Shown: positions 55,053 through 64,000 of the stretch, piece by piece
Numbering within the stretch: the stretch's first letter is position 1
Layout of the letters: every line of letters begins with the position of its first letter
Source: Prochlorococcus sp. AG-418-F08
GTDB taxonomy: Bacteria; Cyanobacteriota; Cyanobacteriia; PCC-6307; Cyanobiaceae
Assembly: GCA_003214295.1 (NCBI GenBank)
Contig: QCLV01000004.1
Coordinates: forward strand, 1-64,000
DNA: 64,000 bases
Direction: 5' to 3'
Position numbers and translations under genes: made by a program
Notes under the pieces: generated by a model
What the model saw: only the letters and a program-made list of their open reading frames with translations
What the model was told of the DNA's origin: nothing
Databases searched by the model: none

Positions 55053-56456
55053 TCGATTTTTGATTAAATATTCTGCAATTTTTAGAGTAGCAAAACAATC
55101 ATCTTTGTTATATTGGATAATTTTCTTTAAAAATATTTGGTTTGCTGTAATTTGATATTGAATCCACCAATAAAGTACTTTCGAGCCACTTACATTTTTC
55201 TGCACCCATTCAAATCCAAGCCAATTAGAAACAGTTTTTAAACCATAGTTTTTTAATGGTAATATCCAAGACTTTCTTATTAAGGCATGTAAGTCAATAA
55301 ATCTGGAGGAAAGTGAATCAATTTCTTCAAAGCTAAAATTTAGTTCTTTAGCAATATTAATTATTGATATTTTTTCAGTTTCTCCGTAATGCAAAACTGG
55401 CCATTCCTTGTGTGAAAAAAGCATTTCAATAATTTGCCTGTAAGATTCTCCTTTATTGTTTTTAAGATTTAAGATTGGTTCATAAATAAGATCTTCTTTT
55501 TTTATAGACAAATTATTTACTTTTAAAAATCCATATAAAAAATCATGCTTTTCATCTGGATTTGACTCAATATCAAATATATAAAATCCCGAATATATTT
55601 TTTCTAATAGATCTTCCTTATCATTTTTATTAGAAATGAAATATGGTTCTCCAGAGATATATGCTTTTGCTTGCTTTACAAATATGGATGCTTTTTCATA
55701 CTTCTTATCTTTGAATTTAAATAATTTCTCTCCAAGTTGTTTTTCGCTATACGAAGCTAATGTTTGGGTATTAGTGATTCCGTTTGCTTTGAGTAATGAG
55801 GCCGTTTTGGAACCTATTCCATCTATATCTGTTAGATATCCATTTTCTTTTGCTTCTTTGTCACAAAATTTTTGCCATGAACATATAGTACATTTTTTTC
55901 TATCTTGAGTAATTTCTGGTATAGATCCCTCCAAGCATTCATCCAAATTTAATAAAACATTCAAAACTTTTTTTCTTAATTTATTATTTAAATAAATTTC
56001 TTCAACTTTAACTTTTTTATAAAAAGTTGAAATTACTAATCCTTTCTCAATTTTAGATTCTTGAAAAGATTCCAAAAGCATAGAACAAAAAGCTAAGTCG
56101 AATATATGTTCTTTAGTTGTTTTGTGGCCTAACTTATAAACAGCAGGTAAATATTTATATTGTCCCCATTTACTTTTACCTTTAGTCTTTAAAAGTAATT
56201 GTGGAAGTATCTCTGCGTTAATATTTTGGAAAATATTCCCTTTGATTTTTAATCCAATTACCCCTTGATATCCATTTTCACAGGCTTTTAATCCTTTATA
56301 TATTTCACCATTACAAAATTCAGAGAAAATTTGAAACTGTTTAATTTTATCTATAGCTTTATGGGGAGACCAAACTTCATAAGATTTTTTACCCTTAAAA
56401 TCGAGCCATGCTTTTCTTTTGCATCTTGTAAAACTTTTTAAATGGAGAGAATTCAA
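55047..56456 (-). CDS. TM0106 family RecB-like/HhH/RNase H-fold putative nuclease
   Basis: Cys cluster FTRCKRKAWL...KCTICSWQKFC; HhH-like DIDGIGSKTASLLKANGI; FYIFDIESNPD...FIDLHALIRKS...YNKDDCFATL exonuclease-like motifs. Confidence 0.88.
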   Translation of the reverse strand: MNSLHLKSFTRCKRKAWLDFKGKKSYEVWSPHKAIDKIKQFQIFSEFCNGEIYKGLKACENGYQGVIGLKIKGNIFQNINAEILPQLLLKTKGKSKWGQYKYLPAVYKLGHKTTKEHIFDLAFCSMLLESFQESKIEKGLVISTFYKKVKVEEIYLNNKLRKKVLNVLLNLDECLEGSIPEITQDRKKCTICSWQKFCDKEAKENGYLTDIDGIGSKTASLLKANGITNTQTLASYSEKQLGEKLFKFKDKKYEKASIFVKQAKAYISGEPYFISNKNDKEDLLEKIYSGFYIFDIESNPDEKHDFLYGFLKVNNLSIKKEDLIYEPILNLKNNKGESYRQIIEMLFSHKEWPVLHYGETEKISIINIAKELNFSFEEIDSLSSRFIDLHALIRKSWILPLKNYGLKTVSNWLGFEWVQKNVSGSKVLYWWIQYQITANQIFLKKIIQYNKDDCFATLKIAEYLIKNRL

Positions 56457-56536
56457 ATTATTTTTTAAGGGCGGTTTTAAAATTTACTAATATAAATTAG
56501 TATAGATAATTAAAAGAAATCAAGGAAATTTGAAAT

Positions 56537-57991
56537 TTGAGAGTTAATAAATTAGATAAGATAAAATTTGGGACTGATGGTTGGAGAGGAATTATTGGTT
56601 TTGACTTTAACCTGTCCAATCTTTCAAGAGTTGTTGTCTCTGCATGTCAGGAGTTGCATTATCAATACTATAAAGAAGTTAATTCAAAGAAAATTATTAT
56701 TGGATATGATCGTAGATTTATGGCTTGTGAATTCGCCAAGCAAATAGTGCCTTTTGTAAGAGGATGTGGTTTCGAACCGCTCTTATCTGATAGCTTTGTT
56801 ACAACACCCTCTTGTAGTTTCTATGCCAAAGAAGTCGGTTGTCTTGGAGCGTTAGTAATTACAGCAAGTCATAATCCATATAATTGGCTAGGTCTGAAAA
56901 TAAAAAGCTTTAATGGATGTTCTGTTGACGAATCTTTTACAAGTGAAGTTGAAAAAAGATTAATGCTTGGAAATTCAATTGAAAAAATAGATGGTATTAA
57001 TCAATTGGTAGATATTAAGAAATTTCATTTAGATAGAATTAAATCCCTTTTTGATATTGACTATATTTCCAAGAGATTAAAAAAAATGAAATTGAGAATT
57101 TTTGTAGATTCTATGCATGGTTCAGCTGCAAATTGTATGGCTGAGATTTTTGCTTCTAATGATTTAGAAATTATTTCAGAAATCAGGAAAGATGCTGATC
57201 CTTTTTTTGGAGGAAAACCTCCTGAACCTCTTTTGAATTATGCAGATGATCTAAAACAAACACTAATGAAAAATTCAACAAATGAAGTGAAAACTTTAGG
57301 AATTATATTTGATGGTGATGGTGACAGAATTGCGGCAATTGATGAAAAAGGAAGATACTCTAGTACTCAAGATTTACTCCCATACTTTATTAGCTATTTG
57401 GGCGAAATTAAAAATAATTCTTATCCAGTTTTAAAGACTGTTAGTGGTTCAGATATTATTAAAAATATATCAGAGAGTCAAAATAGAGATGTTTTTGAAC
57501 TTCCAGTTGGCTTTAAATATATTGCTGAAAAAATGATTAAAGAAAAAATATTTATTGGAGGAGAGGAATCTGGGGGAGTTGGTTTTGGTGACTTTATGCC
57601 TGAAAGAGATGCTCTATATGCAGCGATGGTTTTATTAAATGGAATTGCTGAAAAATCTCAATATTTATATGAAACCTTAGATGAAATTCAAGAAGATTTT
57701 GGGCCAAGTTTTTATAAAAGAATTGATATTAAATTTCCAAATCAGTCAGAAAAAAATAACGTAAAAGAATTTATCATAGATAATATTCCTGAGAATATTA
57801 ATAATCACAAGTTAAAAAGTATCTCAAAGATCGATGGAATTAAGTTGAGAATTGATAAAAATTTTTGGGTTCTTTTTAGGTTTTCAGGGACGGAACCTCT
57901 TTTAAGGTTATATTGTGAAGCACCAAAAGAATCTTATCTAATTGAGGTTTTAGAGTGGGGTCAAGAATTTATAAATTTGGCAGGAAAATAA
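56537..57991 (+). CDS. Phosphoglucomutase/phosphomannomutase family protein, TTG start
   Basis: IKFGTDGWRGIIG; LVITASHNPYNWLGLK; FDGDGDRIAAID; FRFSGTEPLLRLYCEA. Confidence 0.94.
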   Translation: MRVNKLDKIKFGTDGWRGIIGFDFNLSNLSRVVVSACQELHYQYYKEVNSKKIIIGYDRRFMACEFAKQIVPFVRGCGFEPLLSDSFVTTPSCSFYAKEVGCLGALVITASHNPYNWLGLKIKSFNGCSVDESFTSEVEKRLMLGNSIEKIDGINQLVDIKKFHLDRIKSLFDIDYISKRLKKMKLRIFVDSMHGSAANCMAEIFASNDLEIISEIRKDADPFFGGKPPEPLLNYADDLKQTLMKNSTNEVKTLGIIFDGDGDRIAAIDEKGRYSSTQDLLPYFISYLGEIKNNSYPVLKTVSGSDIIKNISESQNRDVFELPVGFKYIAEKMIKEKIFIGGEESGGVGFGDFMPERDALYAAMVLLNGIAEKSQYLYETLDEIQEDFGPSFYKRIDIKFPNQSEKNNVKEFIIDNIPENINNHKLKSISKIDGIKLRIDKNFWVLFRFSGTEPLLRLYCEAPKESYLIEVLEWGQEFINLAGK

Positions 57992-57993
57992 GG

Positions 57994-58569
57994 ATGAAAA
58001 ATTTATATTTAGCGAGTAAGAATAAAGGTAAAATTGAAGAATATAAGAAATTGCTTGCTGGAGTTAATTGTATATTGTTACTCCAGCCAGAATCATTAGA
58101 AGTTGAAGAGGATGGAATGACATTTAGAGATAATGCAATTAAAAAAGCGAGTGAAGTTTCGAGAAAAACGAATAATTTTTCAATAGCAGATGATTCAGGA
58201 ATTTGTATTGAAGCATTAGACGGTAATCCTGGCATTTATTCATCTAGATATGCAGAAAATGATCAGAAGAGAATTGAACGAGTTTTAAGAGAACTTGATG
58301 GAGTTCAAAATAGAAGTGCTTTCTTTATTGCTAATATTTGTGTTTGTTCCCCAAATGGTGAAGTAATTATTGAATCTGAGGCAAAATGTCATGGCAATAT
58401 CATTTTAAACCCCAGAGGAAAAAGTGGTTTTGGGTATGACCCAATTTTTGAGGAGAGTTCTACTAGATTAACTTTCGCAGAAATGAATAATGATATTAAA
58501 GACTTTTGTAGTCATAGAGGTAAAGCATTGAAAAAAATTATTCCAGATTTAATTGAAATTTTTTCTTAA
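57994..58569 (+). CDS. rdgB: RdgB/HAM1 family non-canonical purine NTP pyrophosphatase; start proposed at ATG 57994
   Basis: LYLASKNKGKIEEYKKLL; SIADDSGICIEALDGNPGIYSSRYA; GKSGFGYDPIF. Confidence 0.96.
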   Translation: MKNLYLASKNKGKIEEYKKLLAGVNCILLLQPESLEVEEDGMTFRDNAIKKASEVSRKTNNFSIADDSGICIEALDGNPGIYSSRYAENDQKRIERVLRELDGVQNRSAFFIANICVCSPNGEVIIESEAKCHGNIILNPRGKSGFGYDPIFEESSTRLTFAEMNNDIKDFCSHRGKALKKIIPDLIEIFS

Positions 58570-58571
58570 AT

Positions 58572-60095
58572 TCAATTAACCCAAGATCCATGAAGGCCAT
58601 GTGGAATTGAAATGGGTAATTCATAAACAGCTAATTCGTGTAAGTCTTTTGCGTCTAATATCACTAAATCGCTTCCTCTTCTTTCTCCGTTCCATATAAT
58701 TATAAATAAAAATCCATCATCTTCTTTTGAAGAGTTTTCTGATGGAACCATAATTGGTTCACTAACAAATCCACTTGGACCTGCTGACCAAGAAATCTCT
58801 TCCTTAGAAGTTAAATTTATTTTTTTTATTGCTTGAAGTGGAGCGTTCCCCAGCTTTTGAGATGTGCTTGCCATCCAACTAAAAATTGCTTTTAATCCTA
58901 AGTTTTTAGGATTAACGACTGCAAATTCACAACATTGTTCACTGAAAGTTTCAAGTTCACAAGTTTTTGTCTTTAGATCGATAATTGATCTTTTCAGTTT
59001 GCCTTCTGGATATTTATCAAAGTCAATATCCCTAAAATTCTCATCTGGACCAACTGATGGGAAATCATCATAAAAAATACTATCTAATACGATTTTAGAA
59101 TCTTTTTCAAATGCGTTTACATGATGAAAAACGAATCCTTCTGGAGCATCTATTGTTAAAGGAGGCTGTCCTCTAAATAATCCACTTTCTCTGGGAATGA
59201 TAAAAAACTTCGCCTTTTTATTTGGGTTTGACTTTAGACATTGTGCTGCTCCTCTTTGACCCATTACAAATGGAAGAGGATTGAAATCAATAGCATTCTG
59301 TAAAAATATTGCCCAATTAGTTGTAATTGCGAAATCATGAAGGAATGCAAAGCCATTAAAGGTATCTTTTCTGTCAAAAATTAGCTCTCCAGAATTTCTA
59401 CCAGCATTATCAAATTCCATTAATCTAATGGTACTTTTTGGCCCGGTTTGTACTCCAAAAGTGACTAAAAGTTCTGAAGATGCATTTGAGTTTAGGTCTG
59501 TTTTGGGATGAGCACTGAATGCTTCGTTAGGCTTGAGTACTCCTTTTAATGTTGTTAAACCAATAGTGTCAAGACTATCAAGATCCATTGCATGTGGACC
59601 TGCTGCTTCCCATAATGCGAGAATTTCATCTCCTAATTTAATGACATGTGTATTAGCGATATTCTTAAATTTTAGATCTAATGCATTATTTAAAATTCCT
59701 CCATTTTTTTGTGTTCCAAAAACACCTCTATAAATAAATTTATCTATTTTTTCTTCTTCTAAATAGCCTTTAGTTTTAACAAATCTATTTGTTAAGAATG
59801 GCTGACCATTTTCGAATTTTATGGATGTTATCATCCCATCACCATCAAATGGATGATGAACCCATTGCCCACCTCTCTCTAATATTCCTGGTCCATTTCT
59901 TAATAATGTTCCATTTAAATTTTTAATATTATTACCTTTGCTAATTTTTAGAGGCTCTTTAGTTAGCTCCTTTTCTACATTTTGATAAGCACTTGACCAA
60001 TCTTCTTTTTTGAAAATATTAAATTTATCAATTTTTTTATCTTGTAAATTAGTCACAACAAAATAATCTCTTAATCTATCTTCGCCAAAAATCAA
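58572..60095 (-). CDS. Carotenoid oxygenase family protein
   Basis: LRNGPGILERGGQWVHHPFDGDGMI; FLHDFAITTNWAIF; GFVFHHVNAFE; conserved His/Glu iron ligands. Confidence 0.94.
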   Translation of the reverse strand: MIFGEDRLRDYFVVTNLQDKKIDKFNIFKKEDWSSAYQNVEKELTKEPLKISKGNNIKNLNGTLLRNGPGILERGGQWVHHPFDGDGMITSIKFENGQPFLTNRFVKTKGYLEEEKIDKFIYRGVFGTQKNGGILNNALDLKFKNIANTHVIKLGDEILALWEAAGPHAMDLDSLDTIGLTTLKGVLKPNEAFSAHPKTDLNSNASSELLVTFGVQTGPKSTIRLMEFDNAGRNSGELIFDRKDTFNGFAFLHDFAITTNWAIFLQNAIDFNPLPFVMGQRGAAQCLKSNPNKKAKFFIIPRESGLFRGQPPLTIDAPEGFVFHHVNAFEKDSKIVLDSIFYDDFPSVGPDENFRDIDFDKYPEGKLKRSIIDLKTKTCELETFSEQCCEFAVVNPKNLGLKAIFSWMASTSQKLGNAPLQAIKKINLTSKEEISWSAGPSGFVSEPIMVPSENSSKEDDGFLFIIIWNGERRGSDLVILDAKDLHELAVYELPISIPHGLHGSWVN

Positions 60096-60128
60096 CTGAA
60101 TTGTGGCTGATTCGAAAAAATTCCTATT

Positions 60129-60734
60129 TTATTGTTTTTCTAACATCCCTTTACTGCTAGGAATTGAATCAGATCTTCTTGGATCTATCTCGGTAGCCAT
60201 TCTCATTGATCTTGAAAAAGCTTTAAAGCACGCCTCAACTATGTGATGTGAATTACTTCCTCGTATTTGATTAATATGCAGAGTAATACCGCTGTTATTT
60301 ACAAAGGCAATAAAAAACTCTCTTACTAGTTCAGTATCATAATTACCTATTCTAGGGGCTTTTAATTGAAGATCATAAGATAGATGCGGTCTACCGGAGC
60401 AGTCTAAAGTGACTTGAACTAATGCTTCATCTAATGGGGCAAAGAAATGTCCAAATCTACTTATTCCTTTTCTTTCTCCCAAGGCTTTTGAAAATGCTTT
60501 GCCTAAAGCGATTCCTACATCTTCATTTGTATGATGATCATCAATATGGGTATCTCCAATTGCGTTTATTTTTAAATCGAATAAACCATGACTGGATATT
60601 TGATGAAGCATGTGATCTAAGAATGGTATCCCGGTATCAATCTCAGAAATTCCATTTCCATCTAAGTTTATAAATACAGAAATATCTGTTTCATTCGTTT
60701 TTCTTTTTATTTCAGATTGCCTTAGAGATGACAT
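60129..60734 (-). CDS. hisB: Imidazoleglycerol-phosphate dehydratase
   Basis: [49 protein letters not shown]. Confidence 0.98.
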   Translation of the reverse strand: MSSLRQSEIKRKTNETDISVFINLDGNGISEIDTGIPFLDHMLHQISSHGLFDLKINAIGDTHIDDHHTNEDVGIALGKAFSKALGERKGISRFGHFFAPLDEALVQVTLDCSGRPHLSYDLQLKAPRIGNYDTELVREFFIAFVNNSGITLHINQIRGSNSHHIVEACFKAFSRSMRMATEIDPRRSDSIPSSKGMLEKQ

Positions 60735-60754
60735 TTTTATGCAAAAAACTTAGT

Positions 60755-61537
60755 TTACATTCCATTAATGCAGTAACCCGCATCAACATAAATTGTTTGG
60801 CCTGAAATGCCGCTAGAGAGATCACTTAATAAAAAAGCAGCTGTATTACCTACTTCTGTTTGAGTGACTGTTCTGCGTAAAGGAGCCTTTTCTTCAACAT
60901 TGTGAATCATATCTAAAATGCCACCTATAGCAGAACTCGCAAGTGTTCTTATAGGCCCAGCACTTATTGCGTTAACTCTGACTTGTTTTTCGGGACCAAG
61001 TTCTGCAGAAAGATATCTTACTGAAGCTTCTAAAGCTGCTTTTGCAACTCCCATCACGTTATAGTTAGGAATCGCCCTTTCTGAACCTAAATAAGTTAAT
61101 GAGACAACTCCAGCACCATCACTAAAAAGTGGTTTTGCTGCTTTACATAATGGTGCTAACGAATACGCACTTATATTAAGAGCCCTATCAAAACCCTTTG
61201 AAGTGGTAGCACTATAATCTCCAATCAATTCATCGCGTCCTGCAAATGCTAGGCAGTGAACTAATCCGTCAATTTGCCCCCATTTGTCTTTTATATTTTT
61301 AAAGATTTCTTCAATTTGAGCTGGATTTTGAACATCAAGAGGCAAAAATAACGATGGGTTTAAAGGTTCAGTTAGTTCTCTAACTTTAGACTCGAATCTT
61401 CCCTTATCATCGGGCAAATATGTGATTCCAAGTTCTGCGCCAGCTTTTGAAAGTTGTTGAGCGATACCCCATGCTATTGAACGATTGTTGGCAATTCCAG
61501 TAACAAGAATTTTTTTGCCAGTTAGATTTAGAAGCAT
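60755..61537 (-). CDS. fabI: Enoyl-[acyl-carrier-protein] reductase (NADH)
   Basis: KILVTGIANNRSIAWGIAQQL; NYNVMGVAKAALEASVRYLSAELG; GQTIYVDAGY. Confidence 0.98.
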   Translation of the reverse strand: MLLNLTGKKILVTGIANNRSIAWGIAQQLSKAGAELGITYLPDDKGRFESKVRELTEPLNPSLFLPLDVQNPAQIEEIFKNIKDKWGQIDGLVHCLAFAGRDELIGDYSATTSKGFDRALNISAYSLAPLCKAAKPLFSDGAGVVSLTYLGSERAIPNYNVMGVAKAALEASVRYLSAELGPEKQVRVNAISAGPIRTLASSAIGGILDMIHNVEEKAPLRRTVTQTEVGNTAAFLLSDLSSGISGQTIYVDAGYCINGM

Positions 61538-61642
61538 TTTGTTTATTATTTATATTATTCTCCTATATAAAAGTACCTATCTTTACGCATTACGGCAAAA
61601 TATACAATAATTTTCAAATATCAAATAATTTTTAACTTGAAC

Positions 61643-62236
61643 ATGGTAAGTACAAATTCTATGGTTTTGGAATTAGGTTTTCAATTACCGAATTTCAAAA
61701 TGTTAAATGCTAATTCTTCAAAAAATGAATATTTTAATTCTCATAATCTAGATAATCGGCACTTACTTTTAATGTTTATTTGTGCTCATTGCCCATTTGT
61801 TAAATATATTGAGAATCAAATTTTCACCTTAAGTAAAGAAATTGAAAATACAGTTCAAACAATTGCAATTTCTAGTAATGATATTGTTACTCATCCTTCA
61901 GATTCTCCTAAAAATTTGAGATTACAAGCTCAAACACAGGGATGGAGTTTTCCTTATCTATTTGATGAAAATCAAAATTTTGCTAAGAAATTAAAAGCGG
62001 CTTGCACCCCAGATTTTTATCTTTTTTCAAATGAAGGAGATTGTGATTTTTTATTGTATTATCATGGCCAATTAGACGATAGTAGACCAGGTAATAATAT
62101 CCCACTATCTGGAAAAGATTTGCGCTCTGCTGTAAAAGATTTGAATCAAAATAATTCTTATCCTTCAAATCAGATGCCTTCTTTAGGTTGCAATATAAAA
62201 TGGACTCCTGGTAAAGAACCAAGTTGGTTTAAATGA
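61643..62236 (+). CDS. Thioredoxin-like (AhpC/TSA-type) family protein; ATG 61643 preferred over TTG 61637
   Basis: MFICAHCPFVKYIENQI; FPYLFDENQNFAKKLKAACTPDFYLF. Confidence 0.88.
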   Translation: MVSTNSMVLELGFQLPNFKMLNANSSKNEYFNSHNLDNRHLLLMFICAHCPFVKYIENQIFTLSKEIENTVQTIAISSNDIVTHPSDSPKNLRLQAQTQGWSFPYLFDENQNFAKKLKAACTPDFYLFSNEGDCDFLLYYHGQLDDSRPGNNIPLSGKDLRSAVKDLNQNNSYPSNQMPSLGCNIKWTPGKEPSWFK

Positions 62237-62289
62237 ATTAAAATTTTTTTTTACCCATAGAAATATGGTTTAGGGTTAATATATTTACT

Positions 62290-63495
62290 ATGCAGATACC
62301 TCCATTTACTTTAGATAGGCAGTTCCAAGAAATTGGCTCTGAAATTGAGAGTGAGGTTTCTAAAGTTTTAAAAGGGGGCCAGTACATTGGAGGACAAGAA
62401 ATTGCTAAATTTGAGGAGAGTTTTTCAAATCTTATAGGTGTTGAAAATACTATTGGATGTAATAGTGGAACTGATGCTTTAGTATTAGCTTTGCGCGCAT
62501 TAGATATTGGTGTGGGTGATGAAGTTATTACCTCATCATTTAGCTTTTTTGCAACTGCAGAGGCTATTAGTGCAGTTGGTGCTAATCCTGTTTTGGTAGA
62601 TATAGATCCAGAAACATATCTCATTAATACTGAACTAATAGAACAAGAAATAAATTCTAATACCAAGGCAATTATGCCAGTTCATCTATTTGGTAATGCA
62701 GTGAATATGACCTTAATAAAATCTTTGGCCAACAAATATGACTTAAAAGTAATCGAAGATTGTGCTCAGGCAACATGCACAATGTGGGAAAATTCCAAAG
62801 TTGGTAGTATCGGTGATATAGGTTGTTTTAGCTTTTTCCCAACTAAAAATTTAGGAGCTGCTGGAGATGGTGGAGCAGTAACAACTTCAGATCACAAGAT
62901 TGCAAAAAAAATTAGAGAACTGGCTGTTCATGGCAGCCCAATAAGATATCATCATACCGAAATTGGATATAACAGCAGACTTGATACCATTCAAGCTGCC
63001 ATATTAAATATTAAAATTAAATATATTTCCAAGTGGATTAATAATCGCCAAAAAATTGCTAATAATTATTTTGATTTATTAGAAAAAAATCCATTTATTA
63101 GTTTTCCAAAAATTAGCTCTGATTCAATTTCCCATTCTTGGAATCAATTTGTAATCAAATTAAGAAACGATAAATATTTTTTAAAAGAAGATTCTTCAAA
63201 TTTATTTGATACTGATTGCAAAAAATACTATTCCTTAAGAAATTTGGTTAAACAACAACTTTTTGAAAAAGGTATTAATTCAATTATTTATTATCCAATT
63301 CCAATACATGCACAAATAGCTTACAAAAATAAAAATTTTTCTAGAACAAAACTCATTAATACAGAGAGAATTTGTACAGAAGTTCTTAGTCTTCCAATGT
63401 TTCCTGAAATGTCTTATGAAGAGCAAGTTTATGTAGCAGAAAATTTAAATAAAGTTTTAAAGAATTGTATAGAGGAAATTCAAATTTCAGCATAA
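62290..63495 (+). CDS. DegT/DnrJ/EryC1/StrS family PLP-dependent aminotransferase
   Basis: [60 protein letters not shown]. Confidence 0.95.
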   Translation: MQIPPFTLDRQFQEIGSEIESEVSKVLKGGQYIGGQEIAKFEESFSNLIGVENTIGCNSGTDALVLALRALDIGVGDEVITSSFSFFATAEAISAVGANPVLVDIDPETYLINTELIEQEINSNTKAIMPVHLFGNAVNMTLIKSLANKYDLKVIEDCAQATCTMWENSKVGSIGDIGCFSFFPTKNLGAAGDGGAVTTSDHKIAKKIRELAVHGSPIRYHHTEIGYNSRLDTIQAAILNIKIKYISKWINNRQKIANNYFDLLEKNPFISFPKISSDSISHSWNQFVIKLRNDKYFLKEDSSNLFDTDCKKYYSLRNLVKQQLFEKGINSIIYYPIPIHAQIAYKNKNFSRTKLINTERICTEVLSLPMFPEMSYEEQVYVAENLNKVLKNCIEEIQISA

Positions 63496-64000
63496 AGTGA
63501 TTTAAATAATCTTTGTTGTATGTTGTGATTGACAATAGGGCTTGAATAATTATTTTTTTCTAAATTAGATATCTCCCCATTTAATAATTCTGAATTTGAC
63601 ACTTTAGATAATTCAGGAATCCAATATTTTATATATTCGCAAATAGGATCAAATTTTTTTGCTTGGGTATATGGATTAAAAATTCTAAGTGGTTTTGGAT
63701 CCATACCGCTACTGGCGCTCCACTGCCATCCCCCATTATTTGCAGCTAAGTCTCCATCAACCAAAGTCTCCATAAATTTTTGCTCACCCATTTGCCAATT
63801 GCATATAAGATCTTTTACCAGAAATGAAGCGACTATCATCCTACATCTGTTATGCATCCAGCCAGTACTATTTAGTTGACGCATTGAAGCATCAACTATA
63901 GGTACTCCCGTCTCTCCGTTGCTCCAATGTTGAAACCATTCATTATTGTTTTGCCATGGAAAGTGATCCCATTTTTTTCTATATGGACCTTTCTCTAACT
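63480..64000 (-). CDS. phrB: Deoxyribodipyrimidine photolyase, C-terminal part (continues beyond window)
   Basis: Open frame to window edge: [60 protein letters not shown]...[25 protein letters not shown]. Confidence 0.95.
   Translation of the reverse strand, partial: LEKGPYRKKWDHFPWQNNNEWFQHWSNGETGVPIVDASMRQLNSTGWMHNRCRMIVASFLVKDLICNWQMGEQKFMETLVDGDLAANNGGWQWSASSGMDPKPLRIFNPYTQAKKFDPICEYIKYWIPELSKVSNSELLNGEISNLEKNNYSSPIVNHNIQQRLFKSLYAEI

Noticed and set aside
55047-56456. Cas4-like Fe-S nuclease as a hint of a CRISPR or defence system
   Set aside because: No repeats, cas genes or defence partners nearby; the gene is a stand-alone TM0106-type housekeeping nuclease.
62238-62666. 142-aa minus-strand ORF
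   Set aside because: Antisense to the 5' half of the DegT-family aminotransferase; composition is typical of a reverse-complement shadow and no family motif is seen.
1-64000. Mobile elements, prophage, genomic island or biosynthetic cluster
   Set aside because: No transposases, integrases, phage structural genes or PKS/NRPS/RiPP genes; the three tRNA genes show no adjacent integrase or att-like duplication, and gene content is core throughout.

Overview
AT-rich, densely packed core chromosomal segment of a picocyanobacterium. Gene content, small PSII genes and low GC point to Prochlorococcus, probably a high-light clade; the strain is inferred, not verified. I identify about 70 protein genes, including three photosystem II genes too short for the ORF track (psbN, psbI, psbK), plus three tRNAs (Leu-UAG, Arg-ACG, Met-CAU) and several intrinsic terminators. 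There are no mobile elements, CRISPR arrays, prophage genes, biosynthetic clusters or recognisable defence islands. I did not find a convincing undescribed multi-gene system. The best second-look items are: (i) a compact multi-stem intergenic RNA candidate at about 47655-47732; (ii) two conserved genes, crtR and a 3-methyladenine DNA glycosylase, whose reading frames clearly extend upstream of any ATG/GTG/TTG start; (iii) a perfect NtcA box followed by a hairpin with a T-run in the amt1 leader; (iv) an unlisted 42-aa ORF upstream of psbA; (v) a TM0106-type nuclease whose RecB-like domain looks catalytically degenerate while its DEDD exonuclease domain looks intact; (vi) a CP12 lacking the N-terminal cysteine pair. 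All assignments come from reading the sequence and recalling protein families; no database search was run.
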